Shown: positions 7,882 to 16,246 of the stretch, piece after piece
Position numbering within the stretch: the stretch's first letter is position 1
Layout: each line of letters starts with the position of its first letter
Origin: a virus
Length of the DNA stretch: 55,764 nucleotides
Direction: 5' to 3' (one strand)
Virus record (IMG/VR): IMGVR_UViG_3300047494_000274
Coordinates: 1 to 55,764 of that record
Translations under genes and position numbers: made by a program
The notes under the pieces: model-generated
The model's input: the letters and a program-made list of their open reading frames with translations, nothing else
Told to the model about the DNA's origin: nothing
Databases searched by the model: none

Positions 7882-8718
7882 CTATGTGGCGGCTGCAAAG
7901 ACCTTCGTAAAGCCCGGAGTCGGCACCTTCAACTTCGCCAGCAGCGGCAGCCGCGCATAGCCCGGCTCGCTGGCTTCGTCGCCTGCTTCGCTCGCCAGCA
8001 GCGCGATCACGATGCAGCGGCAGTTGAATCCGTTGGGCGGATAGATCTTGTTCCACACCGGATCTCCGACGCGCGCCTGGAAGCCGTCGAGCACCGCGTG
8101 CTCCGGCCGCACGCGATCGTCGCCGACGGTGAAGTACTGCCAGAAGGGCAACGCCTCGGCCACGTCGGGGTCCGTCATCTGCTCATAGCGGCCAAGGCTG
8201 TACGCCTTCTGCATGTTCGTGGTGAAGACGGTATCGAGCGTAAACGCCGTGATGTCGGCCACGCCCGCGTCGCCGGTGATCTTTTTCACCGCTGCCTCGA
8301 AGTCCGCGCGCGTGCCGCCCTTCTGCATCACGTCGGCCAGCTCGTCGCGCACCTTCTGGATGATGCGCACGTCGGAGACGCCAGCGACCGTAAAGGCATC
8401 GCGCTTGTACTGCGTGGTAAGGCCGTCGAAGGTGTCGCGCGTGACCGGCGTAAGGTTGCGCAGGTAGTTCGCGGAGCCATCCGCAGGCAGCTTGAGCGAG
8501 AAGCCGAGCGACAGATCGTCGGTATCGTCCGCTTCATCGAAGTGGATGAAGTGTCGCTTGCCGGAGTGATGCCGCGACGTCGTCGCAATCGGGATCACCT
8601 TGCCCGTCTTGCGATAGACCTCGCGCGCGATCTGCGAGCGGCCCAGCAGGTTCGCCGCCGCCATGTGCCTGGCCAGCAGGTCGCCGATCTTCATCTGGAT
8701 GTTGTCCGAGCGGATCAT
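7882..8718 (-). CDS. Minor head protein, SPP1 gp7 / Mu gp30 (phage_Mu_F) family
   Basis: The product is 278 aa. The C-terminal half carries the family signature: FWQYFTVGDDRVRPEHAVLDG, then a DPVWNKIYPPNGFNCRC motif with its paired cysteines. The ATG at 8718 overlaps the portal TGA (ATGA), which settles the start although the frame is open for another 143 codons into the portal gene. The protein is carried in the head with the genome and is required for infectivity or packaging in relatives. Confidence 0.9.
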   Translation of the reverse strand: MIRSDNIQMKIGDLLARHMAAANLLGRSQIAREVYRKTGKVIPIATTSRHHSGKRHFIHFDEADDTDDLSLGFSLKLPADGSANYLRNLTPVTRDTFDGLTTQYKRDAFTVAGVSDVRIIQKVRDELADVMQKGGTRADFEAAVKKITGDAGVADITAFTLDTVFTTNMQKAYSLGRYEQMTDPDVAEALPFWQYFTVGDDRVRPEHAVLDGFQARVGDPVWNKIYPPNGFNCRCIVIALLASEAGDEASEPGYARLPLLAKLKVPTPGFTKVFAAAT

Positions 8719-10145
8719 CGGCTGCCGGCCGCCGCGTCCGCGATCTCCTTCACGCGCTGCCGGTACAGGTCCTTCGCGCCGTCCTGCAGCTCGGCCATGA
8801 CGTGATCGAACTGCGCCAGTTCGCGCTCCGCCTGCGCCTGGTGCGAGTCTTCGCTGAAGTTCGCCGTCGTCGTATCCGCGATCGCGACCTGCGCGGCGTT
8901 CACGTTCGGCGTTGCGATCTCGTCTCCGGCATCGGGCGTGGGGATCTGGTACTTGTCGCGCAGGTAGCCCAGCGTCAACGGGACGCCCATGCGCTGCACA
9001 CCGGCGTCGATCGCCAGGCGCTTCGTCAGGTCCTCCTGCTCCTTCACGTCGTACTGCCACCTCGGCATCGGCGCATCCGGGCCGAAGTTCCAAAGCACGA
9101 GCGGACGGATGAGCTGCTGATTCATCACGGCCTGCGCTGCCTTGCACAGCCGCACCGCCTTGGTGTCCTTGGTGGCGGAGTGCGTATCGCCCATGCCCTT
9201 GCTGCCGGTCCCCTTCTCCCCGCCGAAGCTGGTCAGCGTCTCGCCCAGCACGCGGCGGATGATGTCCAGCTGCATCGCCTCATAGAAGTGCTCGTAGACA
9301 GCGGGGTCCTGCGCGCGAGCGATGGTCAGCAGATCCTTCTCGATCTCGAAGTTCTTCGGCACGCCGAAGGCCACGCCGCTGATGATCGCCTGCGCGATGT
9401 CCGCCGCCTGCTGCGCATCCTCGGGACCGTCGTAGCGCACAAGCGCGGTTCCCGGTCCCTTCTCCGCAAACTTCACCCACATGGCCATCACGTTGCGCTT
9501 CAGCCAGCTACTCCAGAAGAGGCTGCGCAACAGCGGCCTGCCCATGCGGTTGCGGCTGCGCGGCCGATGCGAGAAGACCAGGAACTTCTGCTCCGGCACT
9601 TCGACGCCGCTGGTCGCATACGGCGAGCTGAGGAACTGCAGGTTGCCGATCTGCGGCGTGTAGCGATCGCCGAAGAGGAACAGCTCCTGCGGACAGTCCT
9701 TGATGTCGACCAGGCTCGCCTGTCCTGCGCTGGTGTCGAACAGCAGCTCCGCCACGCTGAAGCCGTAACCGGCTGCGTCCAGCAGGTTCTCGATCGCGCA
9801 ATCGAGGTTGGTCACGTTCGCCAGCTGCGCGTTGATAAAGTTCGCGACATCCTGCGCCGGGCCGCTGTCGTCGAAGGGCTGGATCTCGTAGTCGCGTTCG
9901 AGCACCGCCTCCTTCAGCGTGTCGAGTGCGTTGGCGACGTCAGTATCCTTCTCCTCGATCTCGCGGTAGTAGAGCATGGCGGCCGCGTCGTCGCGCACCA
10001 TCTGGCTCCAGATCATGGTGGGGTTCTGCGTGCCGCTAAAGGCCAGCGTGTTGCGGTAGAGAGCGATCTGCGTGTTGTAGAGCGCCTGCGTGCTTACGAT
10101 TTCATCCTTCGGCGGCAGCGCCGGGATTGCGACTTCATAGGCCAT
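8715..10145 (-). CDS. Portal protein, DUF935 (Mu gp29) family
   Basis: The product is 476 aa, the normal length for Mu-type portals. Recognisable segments are LYYREIEEKDTDVANALDT near the N-terminus, the ENLLDAAGYGFSVAELLF helix, PRSRNRMGRPLLRSLFW, and LGETLTSFGGE. Twelve copies form the DNA gate at the capsid vertex and dock the terminase. The ATG follows the terminase stop directly. Downstream, gp30 overlaps by 4 nt. Confidence 0.93.
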   Translation of the reverse strand: MAYEVAIPALPPKDEIVSTQALYNTQIALYRNTLAFSGTQNPTMIWSQMVRDDAAAMLYYREIEEKDTDVANALDTLKEAVLERDYEIQPFDDSGPAQDVANFINAQLANVTNLDCAIENLLDAAGYGFSVAELLFDTSAGQASLVDIKDCPQELFLFGDRYTPQIGNLQFLSSPYATSGVEVPEQKFLVFSHRPRSRNRMGRPLLRSLFWSSWLKRNVMAMWVKFAEKGPGTALVRYDGPEDAQQAADIAQAIISGVAFGVPKNFEIEKDLLTIARAQDPAVYEHFYEAMQLDIIRRVLGETLTSFGGEKGTGSKGMGDTHSATKDTKAVRLCKAAQAVMNQQLIRPLVLWNFGPDAPMPRWQYDVKEQEDLTKRLAIDAGVQRMGVPLTLGYLRDKYQIPTPDAGDEIATPNVNAAQVAIADTTTANFSEDSHQAQAERELAQFDHVMAELQDGAKDLYRQRVKEIADAAAGSR

Positions 10146-11564
10146 TTAGAGGAATCCTTTCATCTGGCTCTGCACGCTCGGCGTGCTGCTGGTTGCAAGG
10201 CCAAGCTCGATCGACGGGCCATCGGCTGCGAGATCGGCCAGCGCCGCCGCCCAGAAGCGATCGGCGTGCGCATACAGCTTCTTCGTCTTCGCGCCGGAGA
10301 CGGCGGACTGCACCTCGATGCGCGGCGCATCGAAGGTGACGCCCGTCGGCGTCGCCTCGCGCTTGATGGACTGGAACTCCTGGCGGATCTGCGCGTCGGC
10401 CGGCAGACGCCAGCGAAAGCTCTCCAGGCTCTTCTTCAGCCGGATCGCCAGGTCGACCTTCATCCTCACGCCATCGTCGTTCGTGCCGCCGAACGACACG
10501 CCCATCACGCGGCCCGGATTCGACTCGTCCAGGTAATCGAACAGCGCGCTGCCCATGCCGGTCTTATCGATGGCAGACTTGCGCGTCATGTGGACCCAGG
10601 GGTTCAGCATCTGGTGTTGCTTGGGGAACGGCACGGCGTGCAGCGGAAACACCAGGCGCGTCCACTTTACGTCGCCGATCCGCTCCACCAGCCACAGCAC
10701 GGTCTGGTCGCGATCGCGCGCCACGTCGATGCCGGAGAACAGCGGATTGCGCGCCACGTACCCTGCAGGCCAGTCGACCGTTGCGCCCGCATCCTGCGCG
10801 GCGAGGATCAGCTCCGGCGGTATCCACGCGCCGGTGGCCTTCAGGAAGAAGCAACGGAACTCCTGGTTGAAGGTGTCCTCATCCTTGATGCCCTCGCGCA
10901 TCTCCTCGATGACGATCGGGCAGCCCTGCTCGACGGCCTTGAAGACATCGACCCAGTGCCCGCTCCACGGCCCCTTCCTGATGCGCCCCGTGTCGAAGCC
11001 GTCTGTAAGTCCAAGATCCGAAGCCACCTCGAAGAACTTGCCCTGCTCGCCGTTCGGCGTGGAGAGCACATCCATCCGGTTGCCCAGCGCAGTCTGGCGA
11101 AAGGCAGCAGCCCAGATGGCGTAGGAGTCCTGAACGTGCGCAAACTCATCCAACACCACATCGCCCGGATAGCCGCGAGCGGTGCGCGGGTTGCAGGCCA
11201 GCGCCATGATGCGCGAGCCGTTCGCGAAGCGGATGCGCTGCACGGTAAAGTCGGTCTCGCTGATCTCATCGGCCCACTTGGTCTGGTCCAGTTGCGCGAC
11301 CGCGCCGATCGCCTGGATGTTCTTCTGGCAGGTCTCCACGAACTCGACGGACTGCGCCTGGCCCGCGGATAAGATGGTCGACGTGGTGCCGGGCTTGGCG
11401 AGACGGCGAAAGATGTGGTCGACGCCCGTGCCGTAGGAGAAGCCGATGCGCGCCGCCTTGACCGCGATCTTGAAGCGCGCGGGGTCGTCGATCCACTCCT
11501 GCTGGTATGGGCGGAGCTGCAGGACCGGCGGCAGCGTATAGCTGGGCGAGATAACCTCAACCAT
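10146..11564 (-). CDS. Terminase large subunit, Mu gp28 family
   Basis: The product is 472 aa. The Walker A-like element is KAARIGFS (36-43), Walker B is VVLDE (136-140), and a C-terminal RNase H-like nuclease begins near LFSGIDVARDRDQTV with the first catalytic Asp. The motor pumps phage DNA into proheads; in Mu-type phages it cuts headful from integrated copies, so packaged ends carry host DNA. The start overlaps the small-terminase gene by 8 nt. Gene order gp27-gp28-gp29 is exactly that of Mu. Confidence 0.92.
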   Translation of the reverse strand: MVEVISPSYTLPPVLQLRPYQQEWIDDPARFKIAVKAARIGFSYGTGVDHIFRRLAKPGTTSTILSAGQAQSVEFVETCQKNIQAIGAVAQLDQTKWADEISETDFTVQRIRFANGSRIMALACNPRTARGYPGDVVLDEFAHVQDSYAIWAAAFRQTALGNRMDVLSTPNGEQGKFFEVASDLGLTDGFDTGRIRKGPWSGHWVDVFKAVEQGCPIVIEEMREGIKDEDTFNQEFRCFFLKATGAWIPPELILAAQDAGATVDWPAGYVARNPLFSGIDVARDRDQTVLWLVERIGDVKWTRLVFPLHAVPFPKQHQMLNPWVHMTRKSAIDKTGMGSALFDYLDESNPGRVMGVSFGGTNDDGVRMKVDLAIRLKKSLESFRWRLPADAQIRQEFQSIKREATPTGVTFDAPRIEVQSAVSGAKTKKLYAHADRFWAAALADLAADGPSIELGLATSSTPSVQSQMKGFL

Positions 11565-12282
11565 TGGCGGCTACCGGAGCAGGCCCCATGCCGAAGACCT
11601 TCATGCGGATATCGTTGATGTCGTCGAGCGTGATCGGACGCCCTTCCGTGATCTTCTTCTCCGCGCTGTCCATCTCCTTCTGGAACCGCGCCCGCTTCTG
11701 TTCGGCGTCTTTTTCGAGCTGGGCGATGCGGCGCTCCTCGACCGAGACCTGCCTGGCGCGGATCTCGTTCGTCTTCGCGCGAGACATCACCTCGCTCAGC
11801 TTCAGCAGGCCGCGCGTCGCGTTCAGGCGGCCAGCGGACGTGCCGTCTTCAGACAGCACGGACATCAGCGTGTCGCGGGCCGCGTTGATGACTGCCTCGT
11901 CGCCATCGGCCACGTTCGACTTGGCGAAGGCCTCGGCGATCTTCTGCGCCTGCTTCGACCGCGCCATCACATCCTTCTGCACCTGGGCGACTCGGATGTC
12001 GTACCAGCGGTGCAGCGTGGTGTGCGGCAGGCGCATGTCCGGGAAGAGTTCGAGGACGTTCAAAGGCACGGCGTTCCAATCGACGAAGCCGCCCTCGCCT
12101 GCCTTCCAGTCTTTCAGGTAGGGCTCGGCGGATAGCGCCTCGATCTCCATCCACGTCTTGCCCACCTCGTTGCGCAGGTACAGGATCGCGTCGGTGATGT
12201 GCGAGGGCAGGCGGTCGATCTTCAGCGGTTGTTCCGTCTTGCGCTTCTCGCCCGTGCGCGGCCTGCGCGCAGCCGCGCTCAC
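11557..12282 (-). CDS. Small terminase subunit, DUF3486 (Mu gp27) family
   Basis: The product is 241 aa. I chose GTG at 12282, overlapping the preceding TGA as GTGA; it gives the family-typical beginning of a short basic stretch followed by KIDRLPSHITDAI. The helical core and PHTTLHRWYD segment resemble a winged helix that recognises packaging DNA, and the C-terminal half is a charged coiled coil (VEERRIAQLEKDAEQ). It hands DNA to the gp28-like motor encoded next. Confidence 0.85.
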   Translation of the reverse strand: MSAAARRPRTGEKRKTEQPLKIDRLPSHITDAILYLRNEVGKTWMEIEALSAEPYLKDWKAGEGGFVDWNAVPLNVLELFPDMRLPHTTLHRWYDIRVAQVQKDVMARSKQAQKIAEAFAKSNVADGDEAVINAARDTLMSVLSEDGTSAGRLNATRGLLKLSEVMSRAKTNEIRARQVSVEERRIAQLEKDAEQKRARFQKEMDSAEKKITEGRPITLDDINDIRMKVFGMGPAPVAANG

Positions 12283-12590
12283 AGGTAGATGGCAGCGTCG
12301 CTCCGAGTGCCCTCGAATACGTCGCGCCCCCCGGAGGTGATCTCGATCTTCGAGATCCTCACCTCGTTCGTCTTGCGGTCGCGCGTCTCGTCGTAACGCA
12401 CATAGCCGCGATCGCACATATCCTGCAGCAGCGTCAGCACGTCGTCTTCGCCCACGTCGCAGCCGATACCGCGAAGGCTGTACCACATGGTCACATGGTC
12501 CAGACGCGACTTCTGACCGCGATGGTTCACGGCCAGCAAGCGAAGTATCTCGCCGCGATAGCGCTTGATGTGATCGTTCGTCAAAGTCAC
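12279..12590 (-). CDS. Small winged-helix protein, Mu gp26-position
   Basis: The product is 103 aa. The order of helices (IKRYRGEILRLLAVN, HVTMWYSLR, VLTLLQDMCDRGYV) followed by a two-strand wing (RISKIEITSGGRDVFEG) is that of a small winged-helix domain, as found in the gene that precedes the small terminase in Mu-like phages. It overlaps both neighbours by 4 nt, so it is part of the packaging transcript. Confidence 0.65.
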   Translation of the reverse strand: MTLTNDHIKRYRGEILRLLAVNHRGQKSRLDHVTMWYSLRGIGCDVGEDDVLTLLQDMCDRGYVRYDETRDRKTNEVRISKIEITSGGRDVFEGTRSDAAIYL

Positions 12591-13096
12591 GTCGGCAGTC
12601 CTTTCCGTTCCGGCGCAGCGGGCACGTCGTGCGCCGGGTGCAGCATGTCCAGCTTCGACTCCATCCCCGCCTGACGCTTTTCGATTCGATCCAGCGCGCT
12701 GTTCTGCAGCCGTATCTCGTCGTGCAGCTTGCCCATGCTGTCCGCCGCCTCCTGCGCCCGCTGGCTGTTGTACTGCGTCATCAGCTCCAGCCGCTCCGCC
12801 TGGCGGTCGTCCTTGTCCGCGATCGCGCGGACCGCGTCGGCCATCTCCTGGCTCGATGTCGCGGACTTCTCCATCACGCCGATCAGTCGGTTCACCAGCA
12901 GGATCAGGATGACGGCGATCACGAAGATCGGGCCGAACTCCTTCAGCAAGCTGAGCGACGGCGTCGGGTTAGCCTTGACGAACTCGAAGAACTCATAGAC
13001 GCCCACCGCGCCGCCGGTAAGCCCCGCACCCTGGAAGAGCTTGCCCAGGGCAGACTCCTTCTCCTCGTCCATCGCCTTCTTCAGCCAGAGGAACAT
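12587..13096 (-). CDS. Membrane-anchored coiled-coil lysis/holin-like protein
   Basis: The product is 169 aa with one hydrophobic segment at about 53-73 (FGPIFVIAVILILLVNRLIG). A long charged coiled coil follows, then a Pro-rich tail. This topology is seen in inner-membrane spanins and XhlA-like accessory holins. Its ATG shares one base with the stop of the preceding holin-like gene (TGATG), placing it in the lysis group. Function inferred from topology and position. Confidence 0.55.
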   Translation of the reverse strand: MFLWLKKAMDEEKESALGKLFQGAGLTGGAVGVYEFFEFVKANPTPSLSLLKEFGPIFVIAVILILLVNRLIGVMEKSATSSQEMADAVRAIADKDDRQAERLELMTQYNSQRAQEAADSMGKLHDEIRLQNSALDRIEKRQAGMESKLDMLHPAHDVPAAPERKGLPT

Positions 13097-13503
13097 CAGC
13101 TCGCCGCCTTCGGAGATTCAGCCTGGATATCGGGAGCGCTCGCCTGCAGCGCACTGACCACCTGCGTCACTTCCTTGGCCGGGCCGGTGAACTGGACGCT
13201 CACCGCCGGGGCCAGCGTTGCCGCGTCCGCGATGCCCCGCAGCGCGTCACTCTTCAACGCGGTGTAGTTGTGCGCCGTCGCATCCGCGCCTGCCTTCGCG
13301 ACATCTGTAAGCACGGCGACGATCTGCGATTGGTTCTTCTCGATCGCGTCGCGGAAGGTGGCCGCGAAGCCCGGCGCGAAGCCGATCACGATCTCGACCG
13401 CCAGCCCCGGAGTCAGCTTGCCCAGGAAGACCAGGATCAGCAGAACCACGCCGAGCAGCACGGCCAGGATGTACGTCTTTTTGCCTTCGAGAGTCTTCAA
13501 CAT
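13096..13503 (-). CDS. Probable holin-like membrane protein
   Basis: The product is 135 aa with a short basic N-terminus (KTLEGKKTYI) and one strong membrane helix at about 11-28. A weaker amphipathic segment at 34-48 may be a second helix. The 'EGKKTYI..A...' opening is common in phage holin-like proteins. It is encoded between lipoprotein and coiled-coil membrane genes, next to an endolysin, so a role in host lysis is likely. Confidence 0.6.
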   Translation of the reverse strand: MLKTLEGKKTYILAVLLGVVLLILVFLGKLTPGLAVEIVIGFAPGFAATFRDAIEKNQSQIVAVLTDVAKAGADATAHNYTALKSDALRGIADAATLAPAVSVQFTGPAKEVTQVVSALQASAPDIQAESPKAAS

Positions 13504-13624
13504 CGTTCCTCCTCTTCCAACTGCCGCCTACAGCGGCCCGCAATCGCGCGGAATAAATGCGTGCAGGGCTGCGGTCGAATTACCGCGATCTTTCCCCGCA
13601 CCCTCGGTTTGCCGAACGCGCTAC

Positions 13625-13648
13625 GAGGCCGGAGGGTAATCCGGCCTC
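13625..13648. terminator. Hairpin in the lysis region
   Basis: There is a perfect 9-bp stem, GAGGCCGGA / TCCGGCCTC, with a GGGTAA loop. It lies in the 162-bp gap between the lipoprotein and holin-like genes. No U-tract follows on the minus strand. It could terminate weakly, or shield an mRNA end; the rest of the gap shows nothing else. Confidence 0.4.
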
Positions 13649-13665
13649 GCGCACACTCCCGTTAC

Positions 13666-14286
13666 CTAAAAGCCGAGTGCTTCCTCATACCCGACTGCCA
13701 CCCGGAACGGGACACCGGTCGCCTGCTCGACCTTGTTGCGGTCGAGGTAAGGTGCGACCTCTCGTAGCTTCAACGTGCGCGCCTGGGCCGATGCCGTGGT
13801 CTGCGCCGGAGTCTGCGTCGTTTGCAGCTGGCTATCCATCAGCAACAGGATGGTGCGCACCGCGCCGATCGCCAGCTTCGCCGAGGCGACCGAGGCCGGA
13901 TCGCTGATGTGCGCAGCCGCGAGGAACTGGTCCGCGTTGGTCGAAAGCATCGTGTTCAGCGTGCTCTCGATGCTGGCCAGCGTGCCCTCGTTGGGCGTGG
14001 CGGCGTATGCCTTGCACAATGCCGTCAGCGTTGCGGCCTCCAGGTCGAATGCCTTCTGGACCGACGTGATCAGCACGGCATCGGCGGGCAGCAGCGTGGC
14101 GGCCGTGGAGCTGAGCGTGTCGACCGCGATCTGCAGCTCCGGCTCGTAGGCGATCACCTTGGCCACGACGGCCTTGGTGTCGGATTGCTGCTTGACGGTG
14201 CAGCCGATGAGAGTGAGGCACAGCGCCAGCGCGGTGCACGCGGCGAGAGAGGTACGGATGCTGCGAACGATTCCAATGAAGTTCAT
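13666..14286 (-). CDS. Phage-encoded lipoprotein, possible spanin/lysis accessory
   Basis: The product is 206 aa with a signal peptide and lipobox LTLIGC (Cys29). The mature part is mostly helical, Ala/Thr-rich, with a Gln/Thr-rich stretch near 155-170. Its ATG overlaps the endolysin stop (ATGA), so the two are translated together. An outer-membrane lipoprotein next to an endolysin suggests an o-spanin-like or lysis-control role, but it is longer than typical o-spanins, so that is only a suggestion. Confidence 0.6.
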   Translation of the reverse strand: MNFIGIVRSIRTSLAACTALALCLTLIGCTVKQQSDTKAVVAKVIAYEPELQIAVDTLSSTAATLLPADAVLITSVQKAFDLEAATLTALCKAYAATPNEGTLASIESTLNTMLSTNADQFLAAAHISDPASVASAKLAIGAVRTILLLMDSQLQTTQTPAQTTASAQARTLKLREVAPYLDRNKVEQATGVPFRVAVGYEEALGF

Positions 14287-14807
14287 GCTGCCTCCTGTTT
14301 GGCTTGCGCCGGGGCGGCGTTGCTCTTGGCGTCCCCGTCCGGCGGAGTGATGTCGTACTGCCGCAGCTGGTACATGTCGATCAGCTCCGTCAGCCGTTCC
14401 GGGTAGTGCGAGTCCGTGCTGTAGCCGCAGAGGAAGAGCTGCTCGCAGAAGCGAACCGGGTCCGCGCGCACCAGCATCGCCGGGCTGTAGCGCGGCAGCG
14501 TGGCCAGCAGCTTGCCGTGCGCCTCGAAGCTCTCGAAGGGCGATGGGTACCGGGCGAAGGCTGCCTGCTCCAGCACGCTGCGGCCCTGCACCACCTCGCG
14601 CGTGGTGAACTCCATGTAGTCCTTGCCCTGCAGCGCCTTCACGCCGAAGTAGTTATTCGCCCGGCGCGCGAGCTGCGACTGGCCCCAGCTGGACTCCAGG
14701 ATGCATTGCGCCAGCGTGACCGAGGCGGGCACGCCATACTCATGCATCGTGATCCGCGCGGCGGAGACCATGCCCTGCAGCCACTTCGTTTGCAGCAGTG
14801 TCGGCAA
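14283..14807 (-). CDS. Endolysin with glucosaminidase (FlgJ-like) domain
   Basis: The product is 174 aa and should cleave the glycan strands of peptidoglycan. The diagnostic run is GVPASVTLAQCILESSWGQS, with Glu38 as the likely catalytic acid, followed by NYFGVKA and a Phe-rich substrate region (FARYPSPFESFEAHG). I chose TTG at 14807 because AGGGG sits 7 nt before it; the open frame runs further upstream through a terminator hairpin and is not coding there. No signal peptide is present, so release would depend on the neighbouring holin-like proteins. Confidence 0.82.
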   Translation of the reverse strand: MPTLLQTKWLQGMVSAARITMHEYGVPASVTLAQCILESSWGQSQLARRANNYFGVKALQGKDYMEFTTREVVQGRSVLEQAAFARYPSPFESFEAHGKLLATLPRYSPAMLVRADPVRFCEQLFLCGYSTDSHYPERLTELIDMYQLRQYDITPPDGDAKSNAAPAQAKQEAA

Positions 14808-14991
14808 CCTGTTGCCCCTTGTCTGGAATGTGTGTGCCGGGGGCGCGGGGAGATACCCATGAGGCGATCCCGTTGCCGCACGGCGGTCATTGGCCCTGGA
14901 ACCACTCCCGTCCTTTCGGTTGGAAGATGGGTTAAACCCGGCGATCAGCCGTGACTGGAGAGTAGAGCGCACCGCCAAACCGCCGCGTCGA

Positions 14992-15030
14992 AGATGCCGC
15001 AGAGCGCGAAGTTGAACGCGAAACGCGACT
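14992..15030. repeat. 39-bp direct repeat, copy 1
   Basis: These 39 bases match 15341-15379 at 37 positions. On the minus strand the repeat directly follows a terminator hairpin (15042-15066) and precedes the endolysin gene. It contains short internal repeats of the type TTTCGCG/TTCGCG. It may be a regulatory site or promoter element used in the lysis region. Confidence 0.8.
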
Positions 15031-15041
15031 TGCGGCGCACG

Positions 15042-15066
15042 AAAAAGCCCTCCCCGAAGGGAGGGC
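15042..15066 (-). terminator. Intrinsic terminator downstream of the 63-aa gene
   Basis: A perfect 8-bp stem (GCCCTCCC / GGGAGGGC) with a 4-nt loop is followed on the minus strand by TTTTT. It stands 22 bases after the stop of the 63-aa gene and ahead of repeat copy 1. Confidence 0.8.
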
Positions 15067-15088
15067 GGCTCGGCTTTCGGTCGGCGGT

Positions 15089-15280
15089 TTACAGGGCGAG
15101 CTTGATCGCCGTCGCCAGCGCGATCAGCAGTTGCTCGTCCGTCAAGGTGCCCGCCAGCGCCGTGCGCGGCCCATCGGCACCCCGGTAGAGCAGGATCGCT
15201 CCGCTGTCCGCAGAGTAGACGATCAACCCCTTCCAGTCTTCGACGGACACGCGATTCCCAAACCGGTGGATCTTGTACAT
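15089..15280 (-). CDS. Small protein of unknown function (63 aa)
   Basis: The product is a 63-aa protein with a beta-rich first half and a helical, hydrophobic C-terminus (LLIALATAIKLAL). The ATG at 15280 has GGGAGGAG 6 nt upstream, which decides the start; the open frame continues upstream through the second repeat unit but has no ribosome site there. It is flanked on both sides by hairpin-plus-39-bp repeat units, so it appears to be an independently transcribed cassette. Not recognised. Confidence 0.6.
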   Translation of the reverse strand: MYKIHRFGNRVSVEDWKGLIVYSADSGAILLYRGADGPRTALAGTLTDEQLLIALATAIKLAL

Positions 15281-15340
15281 GGCACACTCCTCCCTAAACC
15301 TGCATACCATCCAATCCCTGCCGACGCTCAGCACCGACGG

Positions 15341-15379
15341 AGATGCCGCAAAGCGCGAAGCTGAACGCGAAACGCGACT
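15341..15379. repeat. 39-bp direct repeat, copy 2
   Basis: This copy matches 14992-15030 at 37 of 39 positions. As in copy 1, it is followed on the plus strand, after a 12-16 nt spacer, by a GC-rich hairpin. On the minus strand it precedes the 63-aa gene. Confidence 0.8.
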
Positions 15380-15391
15380 CGCGGGCACCGG

Positions 15392-15413
15392 AAATCCCCG
15401 CCGGAAGGCGGGG
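15392..15413 (-). terminator. Terminator-like hairpin with weak T-run
   Basis: A 7-bp perfect stem, CCCCGCC / GGCGGGG, with a GGAA loop is followed on the minus strand by ATTTC only. It is probably a weaker version of the terminator at 15042-15066, placed downstream of the secreted-protein gene. Confidence 0.5.
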
Positions 15414-15628
15414 CGTTCGACGGTTCCGGGGTCAGGTTTTGGAGCGGGAGGGATTTTCGGGGGGTCGGAGGGGGCCAAGACCGGATTCCACGGCCGGGCT
15501 CCCCGCGCATTACAGCCCCGTGGCTGCGTGTACGAGTTTCCTATGAGGACTCTGTACCTTCCACGTCGTCCTGGGGGCTGCCAGAGGGCTGACCCGAGCC
15601 GGGACGCTGGCGCGTTTTCCACAGGAAG

Positions 15629-16246
15629 CTAATGCCCTACGGTCCAGCCGTTCTTCACAGAACGAGTGAGAGGAAATGTCGTGTAGTCATAACGCGAGAG
15701 CTGAAAGACGTTTGCTTCCCCATCGAGGTCGCTCATCGCGTTTGACATCGGCTGGCCTTGCTGATCGGCGTAGTAAATCTGAAGCGTCCACGCCTGCCAG
15801 TCAGTTAGATGCTTGTCCGGGATCAGCAGCAACTCCACCCCTGGGACGATTCGACGGACCTTGCACCGTGGCTGGCAGAAATCCTTTGCCCACCCCAGCC
15901 GATTGATCATTCCCCTTATCTGGATCGGTTTGTCTGTGATCAAAGTGATTGTCGAGACCCTGTATATCGGATTGAACCTCGACAGCACGGTATCAGCGGT
16001 GTAGCTGATTCGGAACTCGTACTCGTTTAGATCGTCCTTTTGCCGGTATACGACAAAGACGATCTCGCCTGTTGTGATCGTCGGGGCTTCTTTGTAGAAG
16101 ACGCCCCGCCAGAGGAACCCGACTGGCTGACCGTAAACTTTCGCCACGTCGTCACTGGTGGCGCCGATCACGACAGTTTGCGCAGGGCTGATGTGACAAA
16201 TGAAGAACGCGCCGATACAGATTAGAAGCCGCCAAATCTTGGTCAT
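15629..16246 (-). CDS. Secreted protein of unknown function, encoded after the repressor
   Basis: The product is 205 aa with a signal peptide (basic start, hydrophobic core LLICIGAFFICHI, cleavage near SPAQT). The mature domain is beta-rich with two cysteines near CQPRC, so it is probably disulfide-bonded in the periplasm. The ATG overlaps the repressor stop in an ATGATG start pair; GAGAGGAAGAG precedes it. Being co-transcribed with the repressor suggests expression in the lysogen, that is, a possible lysogenic-conversion gene. Fold and role unknown. Confidence 0.6.
   Translation of the reverse strand: MTKIWRLLICIGAFFICHISPAQTVVIGATSDDVAKVYGQPVGFLWRGVFYKEAPTITTGEIVFVVYRQKDDLNEYEFRISYTADTVLSRFNPIYRVSTITLITDKPIQIRGMINRLGWAKDFCQPRCKVRRIVPGVELLLIPDKHLTDWQAWTLQIYYADQQGQPMSNAMSDLDGEANVFQLSRYDYTTFPLTRSVKNGWTVGH

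Larger units (their letters stand above)
15281..15628. other. 348-bp non-coding stretch between lysis and repressor regions
   Basis: This stretch holds the second terminator-like hairpin (15392-15413) and 39-bp repeat copy 2 (15341-15379). From 15414 to 15628 I see only GC-rich sequence with no ribosome site, no convincing promoter and no ORF with coding character. Confidence 0.6.

Noticed and set aside
7882-9147. Longer 421-aa gp30 reading frame
   Set aside because: The extra N-terminal part lies in the portal gene and has shadow composition; the ATGA overlap at 8718 is the usual arrangement.
8802-11372. 856-codon plus-strand frame across portal and terminase
   Set aside because: Shadow of two real genes on the other strand; composition is Arg/His/Leu-rich and lacks any domain.
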